Source: Dryomyza anilis (lineage: Eukaryota; Arthropoda; Insecta; Diptera; Dryomyzidae). Taken from it: a stretch of DNA of 64,000 bases. How positions within the stretch are numbered: position 1 is the stretch's first letter; each line of letters starts with the position of its first letter. This document shows positions 62,985 through 64,000 of the stretch, piece by piece. Position numbers and translations under genes: made by a program. Where the stretch lies: NCBI GenBank assembly GCA_951804985.1, contig OX638135.1:9687058-9751057 (forward strand), in the 5' to 3' direction. The notes below the pieces were generated by a model. It was not told where the DNA came from. It saw only the letters and a program-made list of their open reading frames with translations, and searched no databases.

Positions 62985-63521
62985 TTTTTGGAACACCTGG
63001 TGTTACATATGTGAGGCGCAGGGTGGGAGAAGCATATCACCCAGACTGTGTGGTACCTACGGTGAAACATGGCGAAGGCAGTATTATGAATTGGGGTTGT
63101 ATGGCGACTGCTGGTTTGGGTGAAATATCACTTTGCGAAGATCGGATGAACAGTGTAAACTATGTAAATGTTCGTGAAGATGGACTACCATCATCATTTT
63201 CAGAAATTTATGGCGATCCCAACTTACAAGGCGTCAAATTTCAACAGGACAACGCTCCTTGCCACAAATCTAGAATAACTATGCAATGGATGCAAACTTA
63301 TCATATCGACAGTCACCAGACTTAAATTCAATAGAACATTTATGGTATATTTTAAAGAATAAAATTAGAATACATAACATATCATCACGAGCAAGTTTAA
63401 TGACATCTTTACGTGAAGAGTGGGCAAACATTTCAGAAGACACATGTTTAAAATTAGTTTCAAGCATGCCAATAAGAATTGCTGCCCTCATAGCATCAAA
63501 GGCTGGATCTACTAAACACTA
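62985..63521 (+). pseudogene. Tc1-like transposase, C-terminal part
   Basis: Resumes with GTPGVTYVRRRVGEAYHPD, VKHGEGSIMNWGCMA, VKFQQDNAPCHKS (second catalytic D) and, after a one-base shift near 63290, SPDLNSIEHLWYILKNKIR (third catalytic residue E). It ends SMPIRIAALIASKAGSTKH at 63521. NWG replaces the usual VWG. With the N-terminal piece this covers the expected 340-residue family length. Confidence 0.88.
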
Positions 63522-63633
63522 GTTATATAATAAAATTACGCTTCTTTTAAAACTGGCGTTTTTTATTTTTAAATAAATCGAACATGTATTAAAAAAAATT
63601 AAATTTTGGCCAAGACTGTGTATATATACGTAC

Positions 63634-64000
63634 TTACTTAAATGGCCCTTTCAACCGTGGGTCGGTTTTGGCCGCTGAGATAAAGCCGCGGCAGTTGCTT
63701 CTGCTTTTCGCGCGCTGACGCCAGTTAGAAATACCAAGCGTTGTCAGGTTGTCCTCAACTTGGTCTTTCCAACGCAGATTTGGACGACCTCTTCTACGCT
63801 GTCCACCTTCGAGCCTCGATTCAAGCACCTTCTTAGCTGGAGTGTTTTCATCCATTCGTTCGACATGGCCTAGCCAGCGAAGCCGCTGGATCTTAATGCG
63901 CTTGACTATGTCAATGTCGTCGAATAACTCGTACAGCTCATGGTTCATCCTGATTCGATACTCGTTAGCAAAGCAGATAGGGCCAAAGATTTTACGGAGA
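63634..64000 (-). pseudogene. RTE-like LINE ORF, C-terminal end, runs off the window
   Basis: The minus-strand frame continues past the window edge without a stop: LRKIFGPICFANEYRIRMNH, then IQRLRWLGHVERMDENTPAK, GGQRRRGRPNLRWKDQVEDN and LTTLGISNWRQRAKSR. This is the characteristic C-terminal tail of endonuclease/reverse transcriptase polyproteins of RTE/BovB-like LINEs. The stop lies near 63634 and the 3' end is close to AAGTAAGTACG. The catalytic domains would be beyond 64000. Confidence 0.85.

Larger units (their letters stand above)
61828..63620 (+). mobile_element. Tc1-like DNA transposon, interrupted and decayed
   Basis: The right end is TTAAATTTTGGCCAAGACTGTG, typical of Tc1 TIRs, followed by TA at 63621. 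A diverged counterpart (AGCCAATATTTGAAAATT) lies near 61838-61856. The transposase frame starts at 61986 and is broken by a stop, frameshifts and an inserted hAT-derived segment (62446-62984). Confidence 0.85.

Overview
The window is AT-rich eukaryotic DNA with introns, GT-AG splice sites, (TA)n microsatellites and dense nested transposons. The mobile elements are of insect type: INE-1/DINE-1-like Helentron relatives with (GTCY)n cores, a jockey-type LINE, Tc1-like and hAT elements, a Ty3/gypsy element and a tRNA-derived SINE. Together with one P5B ATPase gene they point to a higher dipteran fly. A tephritid or drosophilid relative is my guess, not something shown here.

Only one host gene is convincing. 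It is the 3' two thirds of a P5B-type cation/polyamine-transporting ATPase (ATP13A family; Drosophila orthologue anne/CG32000), on the + strand in six exons at 55646-59519. All P-type ATPase motifs are intact. No 5' exon is visible in the 55 kb upstream, so either the upstream intron is very large and filled with repeats, or the assembly is broken there.

Layout. 1-8.7 kb: DINE-1 copies, a SINE, short tandem repeats and a TIR element. 8.7-11.8 kb: degenerate jockey-like LINE on the minus strand. 12-13.4 kb: second SINE and a MITE. 14.2-16.6 kb: broken zinc-finger transposase-like gene with a local foldback. 18-23.3 kb: DINE-1 copies and a complete hAT element with 8-bp target-site duplications and a nested DINE-1. 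23.3-25.2 kb: Ty3/gypsy pol fragments in a 1,245-bp direct duplication rich in hairpins. 26.3-30 kb: DINE-1 copies, one split by a hAT element. 32.6-51.5 kb: a large imperfect palindrome with arms of about 6.8 and 9.2 kb and a 2.9-kb spacer. Each arm carries the same gypsy remnant (gag, integrase end, LTR) and Tc1 debris. Three insertions in the right arm alone account for the length difference. 53.6-55.1 kb: 1.5-kb (TA)n tract with embedded short palindromes. 55.6-59.5 kb: the ATPase gene. 61-64 kb: (TA)n tracts, a long-TIR foldback element, a Tc1 element interrupted by a hAT fragment, and the end of an RTE-like LINE.

The most notable feature is the palindrome with its insertion history: the left arm preserves the empty site of each right-arm insertion. 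I found no operon, CRISPR array, phage or functional RNA gene. The gene-like sequence outside the ATPase is transposon debris.
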